Assembly: GCA_036345935.2 (NCBI GenBank)
Contig: JADWOT020001202.1
Span: 83,014-147,013, forward strand
DNA from: Taenia hydatigena
Lineage: Eukaryota > Platyhelminthes > Cestoda > Cyclophyllidea > Taeniidae
Length of the DNA stretch: 64,000 bases
Direction: 5' to 3'
The notes under the pieces were generated by a model. It ran no database searches. It had not been told where the DNA came from and worked only from the letters and a program-made list of their open reading frames with translations. This document shows, in pieces, positions 58,610 through 64,000 of the stretch. Made by a program: the position numbers and the translations under genes. Positions within the stretch are counted from its first letter, which is position 1, and each line of letters starts with the position of its first letter.

Positions 58610-61020
58610 TTAGTTGCGCAAGAGAAGTGCATATGCTACAGATGGGAAAATAACTGTCATCACAAAGCAGAAGGGCTGAACATTAGGTCACGCAGATAGA
58701 ATTCTCTTCCTCTTTCTCTTTCTTTTCTTCTTCCTTTTAATAAACGCTCCATCGTTCCCCTTCCCTTGTAAAGTGCTCTCTAAGTCAATCGCAATTTCCT
58801 GTAAATGCGCTTGTTTGTTTCACATTTGGTATTCACTCTATTCCTTCTGTTCACTGGTCCAAAGCAGGCACTTTTTTAGCTTCAAACACATCATCCCCTT
58901 TTTCTTCATGCCTTTAGTGCATTTTCCAAAGCACCATACTTACATTCTGCACTTCGCTTTCCCCACTACACCTCACCATTATCATCCACGCTGCATATTA
59001 CTCACCTGCTCTGCGACTATTCTTTAGCGAAAGTATCAATATTGTGCTTCAGCATTTTTACTTTTAATTCCATTCGACTCTCATATCATATTTACAGTTT
59101 TCTTTTTATTACCTGCATTTGCTCTGCGACTGCGTCCTATCAGCGCAACATTATGGTATCCTCAAAATCGTGTCCACTTTCACATTTAGGGACAACGTTC
59201 CTCATGATAAAAGAACAAAGAAACAACATGAAATAGCTTTTGTCTAATTTAAACAAATTATTTCGCATCAAGCTTTACAAGGAATAATATCACGTAAACT
59301 CTCTTTGCATGCCTTTAGCTCATAAAGCAATGCAACACCATATATTTATCTTTGAAACAATTCGTCCAGTAATCGACAAGTATAAGAACGCGAAAGCAAA
59401 TTTTCATCAAAATTTTTCGGTTAACTTAACAACAACAATCCATAAGGCAGCTAATAATTTTGTAGCCAATGCTTACTTCACTTGATGCGAGTCCAGCCTC
59501 ATTGAAAAGCTTCTCAGGATATTTCTTATCAAGCGATTCATTAATCTCATATGGTTAAAGGCAAATGTCAACATTTAGAGGGACGTTTCACTTCTTTGTC
59601 GATAAGGCCAAGATAAGACGCAAAGGACCCTGGGCGCACTTACAGATGTTATTTGAGGCCATTCCACGGTATAGCCATCCATCACAACCTCATCTCATCT
59701 AGCCATTTCGTGCACTATATCATTAAACTCCAGGTAGCTGCCCGATTGCGGTACTAGCCGTCATACCCATTTAATGGCACCGTACGCTGAATTGGCAACA
59801 CGACATTTTAGACCACCTCGCGAAGTAAAAGACCGTGAGTTCACTCAGGCTGTGTTTATCCTTCTCGCCTTCCGCCTTCCTGACGTACATGCCCCTGTAC
59901 AAGGCAGTTGGGAGCATCTTGTTTTCTTCTCCTTAAACACAGCCCTTCCTTCTCAAACCCATCTACCCGACAACCTATAAGATACGCGTTCACCACCTTT
60001 CAAAGCTATTTTCAAGGCTAAGTAGTAGCATTCCACACTTTGACAATCCACGCTACATTTAGCAAAAGGATTAAATTACCCAATGAAGACGGTACTTTGA
60101 AGTGCACTTTGCTTCCATCAATAAACTGCAACTCAACAAAACAAAAACGCCTGCACCTGCTGAGGTAAAACATGCGCAGCCGTCATTTGATCGTAAAGAT
60201 GGGCTGCGGTTTTGCAATAAAACATCCCCATCATCAACTCATACATTTGCGCTGCAACATCCTCAACTTCTCTCCTTCTCAGAGACGAAAAGAGACATCA
60301 CACTCGGATGGAATCCACAAGCGTGTGGTTAACATACCAACGGCCAACTCCATTAAGGTGTAACGACGAGGCAAATAGATGGCCCCACCACTGAAATCCT
60401 CCATCCAACAAACCACTGGCGCACTACACAGCCGCCTCCGCCTTGTTCAATACCATCCTCCGTGCTCTCCTCGGCAAGAGCTCTGTGTTCTCAGGCCCCC
60501 ATCTTCCATGGTTTAAGCAAAATCCCGTATGGGATGGAACAATGTGCTAGCCATCACGCGTTTCCATGACCAGTGGAGGAAATACGAGTCTAAAAGCAAA
60601 AGGTCAAACTCCTGCTAACGATGCGGCTCCACGACAACTATAGTGACAGAATAGTTAAGATTTACTATAGTTGCCAGTCCGAAATCTACTGTCATATCGT
60701 AAACATGCAAGGATAAGCCCAAGCACTTGTCCCAGGCAATGGAACTGAAGTCAATACCATTAGCTGACAGATGACCATTGAAACGCACAATCTCGTATGA
60801 CATAAGCTGCGTAGGTGAGAAGCTGCAGAGGCAAGTAGAGCATGAAGTCGTTAGGCATCTTACGTTTCGCCTACAAATTAAGTGACCTAACAGATAAGTC
60901 GTCCCACTCATTGCAGCAGTCACACGTGGACGTAATTCAAATGCCTCTGGAAAGTTACCCATGCGTGGATACGGGCCAATAACTTGCGTCTTAAGCCTCG
61001 AATATCGAGCAAGCGATTAT
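58610..61020 (+). mobile_element. Large interspersed repeat R3, copy b
   Basis: It is homologous to 11803-14092 in the opposite orientation. Matching landmarks on + are cccttgtaaagt near 58765, cctatcagcgcaacattatg near 59138, ctttgcatgccttta near 59304, cttgatgcgagtccagcctc near 59482, ttttcttctccttaaacaca near 59922, aaggctaagtagtagcattc near 60016, cgacgaggcaaatagatggc near 60365, and gataagtcgtcccactc near 60894. Frames that are open in copy a are interrupted here, for example the integrase-like segment near 60721-60760. Both copies appear dead. Confidence 0.7.
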
Positions 61021-64000
61021 CGAAGCGGTACAGCACTGTAAAATTTCGATGATTAAGTCTTCAGCCAATCGCCTCAAACAAAATTGCCATAATCAAATTT
61101 ACTTAGAACTGTGTGCACATTGCAAGAACAAAGCAGAATGGTGATTAAGGGTGCCTCCGCCCGCGACCGCCTATCTACACGCATGATTTTATCAACTAAT
61201 CGGACAAGGCTGGCCGGGAAGGGGCTTTTAAGGTTGCACATTGCAAGTGAATGTTATTAACTCACGCACCGACCCAAAATATTGGCGCACTGAATGTTTG
61301 CAATGACACAGAAGTGACTGACCTTATAGTACTCTGTCCTCAAATCCATAAACTACAGGATCACCACGCCTGTGGAGTCCGAAAAATGAGTGAAAGTAAG
61401 CTTCGTGCCACATTATTTAAAATGTTCTTGGCTAAAAGGCATGACCTCATGAAGAGCAATGCTCATTCTCGAGGAGGTGCGGTGTGACTCGAGGCGTCAG
61501 AGACTGCCCAACTCCATTCACTTAATCGATAAAACCTTCGACACGTAAAGTGCTGCAGTCTTGATTGACCTGATGCGTCATTATGATGACATCTGCTCCT
61601 AGGCCACTCCGTTGAGTACCCAGGTGGAAAGATCGGCATATATAAAAATTGGGAGGAGAAAACTTGATTAAAACAAATTGCTAGCAGCAGATGGCTGACT
61701 AGACAATGTTTTGAAATCCTAATTAAGAAATTAGGATTTGTGGTCGCTCTGCCCCAAATTTATCAGAAATGTCACCTGCTGTGGCTATGAGAAGCGAGTG
61801 CAGATGAACCCCATATCACTGCCATCTCCTAATGGTCTCTCTTCCCGTTTTCACTCTTTTGGGGCCGCAACCCTATCTATGGATAAAAAAGTCTAGGCAA
61901 GAAAGCAATGCACTTATTTTTGGTCCTTTACCAAATAAGCAAACTAAGCAAAATATTCTTGCAGGAGCGTAGTTCAGCAGTATCGATGGTTCCTCTGAAT
62001 GTATGGCTGAGTTAAATGGACACCGTGTCGACACATCATCGCATTACCCCTTTCGGCTCATTAAACTACCATTATGGTGAGAATGCTTCAATCAGGGATG
62101 GCTACCAAGGTAAGATCCAACACTAGACTGAGGGCGAATAATGAATCACTCTTCTAGCAGATGTATCTCTCCTTTGGTCGCTGTCTTTCTTCCTTCATTC
62201 CTGTAGTCTATAACACACTGCCGCGCAATTTCACTTTGCCATCTTCATTTCAAACAAATTCAAATGCTGTTAGAGCATGAGATTCACGAATGCGCCTCTC
62301 CGCCTCCCATTACTACTACCGTTCGACATGATGTGCCACTAACCTGACCGGCTTTCATGCATCTACCTTCTTTCGCATCGGTCTGACAGATACACGAGCG
62401 ATTGTCACTGCAACCCGTTAACTACTTCACTCTTCGCCACTTAAGACCTGTCGTCGTATTTTAGAAGTCGAACGGATGCGTAAATACCACTTCGCTTAAT
62501 CAAATCACTGACAAAATAGCTCAACATCTCAAACTGCTTAGGAATGGCTCATGAGTACTCTAGCGAAATTCGAGAGCCCCACGTTCACGAAATGCAAGAC
62601 GTGCGCGAACTGTGACAACTTCAATGTATCCATTTCACTCCACATATGCTGTGCAATGCATCTACATTCAAATGTTCCATCGACCAAGCATCCAACACAT
62701 AAATGGACAACATGGCGAAAATGCGGCTGAGACAACATGCTGGTGGTCTCAAAATGCTGATCAAATGAGTCAATAAAACAAAGCCAACCAAATCATAATT
62801 CGCCGTGGCTTGATCAAAGCATGGTGAGTTACGCCTTTCAAAACTCACCCTATTTTACAGGTACAAACGCTTGAAGCCGGACAAACTGCGCACATGCACA
62901 TTGGCACGTAGATACTTGGGACAATAAAGGCTGTTGGCGAAATTGTTTGAACGAGTTGGTCACATTCACTGGCTTGTGCCTGTCGTACACACGACAAACC
63001 CGAGTGTAAACGACCCGGCATTAGTCCTCCCATCCTCGGCATTTATACCCCCAAAACTAATAAAATAATCATATAGAGTCATAATTTATTTGCGCATTAT
63101 TGAACACAGTGCAGAAACTAGAGTTCGTTTTCCTCACATTAAAAATCGACGAAAACCACCCTGCAGTTCCAATGAAGACGTAACACCGCAAGCGTTCGCC
63201 TTCACTGCGGTTTTCAGCCTCATGCATGGAGTGCTAATTGAATCACACAATATCGAATTTGGCAGCAAGATTTATGATGCAAGAGTGCAAAACCTGTTGG
63301 CGTACTAACGACTTTACAGCAAAGAAGGGACGTTGTCGCTTAATTTATTGGTTCGTGAAGTGGGCTTTTTGAATTAGTTTTGCCATTCCATCTTATTCAA
63401 TGGAACGTGCCTCGACGATTACACACCCAAAGGCGCGCTTCCTGGGATTATATTGCACATAATGCTGCCATATCCAATACGTCGAATGGCAAGGTACTGT
63501 ATGAATACCTTTCCTTGACTAGGGTACCAAGGCGACGTGGTTAAGTTACCAAATTGACCTATGTTGATGCCAATATCTTAAAAACAATGTGCATAACTAG
63601 TAGAGACGAAACAAGAAGCAACTTGAGTCTGCGGACTGATCGGGATTGTGGAGAGCGGAAAGGTAATTGCTTGCAGTGTCATGAATGTGTCAACCTTACT
63701 TGCCAATCCGTAATGAAAAGCGTCCTGTCGGCTGGTGGTGTTATTCACAGTTGCTGATCCCGCGAATGGAATGCACGTATAAGTCTTGGTTTTACTCTTT
63801 GTTGTAAGGTGGCATGCTTCTAGTGAACTACCTATAATGCTGGTCCAATATTAAGAATACTGCAATTATGTGGTTGGCTAAGCTGGAAATTTCGACACAT
63901 GAGTAAGCAGAATTCGCGCGATCAAACGCAGCGACGCCTAATGCTTGTTAAACACTTAAAATCGAATTCAATAAGGTAGGCCAATGAGCTAGAATTACTC
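61021..64000. other. No supported gene
   Basis: Frames up to 78 codons carry no recognisable domains. The frame at 63554-63757 (+) has a cysteine cluster (NCLQCHECVNLTC) without splice support. A perfect 11-bp hairpin lies at 61714-61739. Confidence 0.45.
61714..61739. other. Hairpin, 11-bp perfect stem with 4-base loop
   Basis: Arms aaatcctaatt (61714-61724) and aattaggattt (61729-61739) flank aaga. No gene or repeat edge is recognised next to it, so it may be part of a small inverted-repeat element or chance. Confidence 0.5.

Noticed and set aside
63554..63757. Cysteine cluster suggesting a zinc-binding domain
   Set aside because: The spacing fits no finger class I know and there is no histidine partner or splice support.

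Overview
The window looks like nuclear DNA of an invertebrate animal, possibly a flatworm; that assignment is inference. It is mostly non-coding and repeat-rich. The only convincing protein-coding loci are split by GT-AG introns, some only 43-45 nt long. There are no operons, Shine-Dalgarno sites or long bacterial-type ORFs.

Two loci are well supported. On the + strand at 35578-38368 lie at least nine exons of the C-terminal half of a receptor-type guanylyl cyclase: kinase-homology domain, coiled-coil linker, cyclase domain and tail. It carries a one-base frameshift in a conserved motif, a missing splice acceptor, a reading-frame break in the last exon and lost catalytic residues, so I read it as a pseudogene. 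No ligand-binding or membrane-spanning exons were found upstream. On the - strand at 42145-43168 is a C2H2 zinc-finger gene with four fingers on four exons whose splice phases agree; a degenerate finger exon near 44.5 kb and an acidic exon near 41.3 kb may belong to it. An isolated tRNA-Arg(UCU) lies at 51936-52008 (-), and a decayed tRNA-Glu-like sequence, probably a SINE head, at 32938-33009 (-).

The rest is dominated by interspersed and tandem repeats recognised by comparing the window with itself. R1 (about 450 bp) is at 1-447, 19331-19776 and 58180-58355. R2 (about 190 bp core, longer in two copies) has five copies at 7.7, 8.1, 8.6-9.2, 28.1 and 58.4 kb. R3 (about 2.3-2.4 kb) has two copies in opposite orientation at 11.8-14.1 kb (-) and 58.6-61.0 kb (+), with a possible integrase-type motif. 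At 58.2-61.0 kb R1, R2 and R3 abut. A tandem satellite of about 170-177 bp runs from about 24.75 to 26.76 kb.

The remaining intervals hold only weak open frames and a few compact hairpins. All similarity statements come from reading by eye, so repeat edges are approximate.
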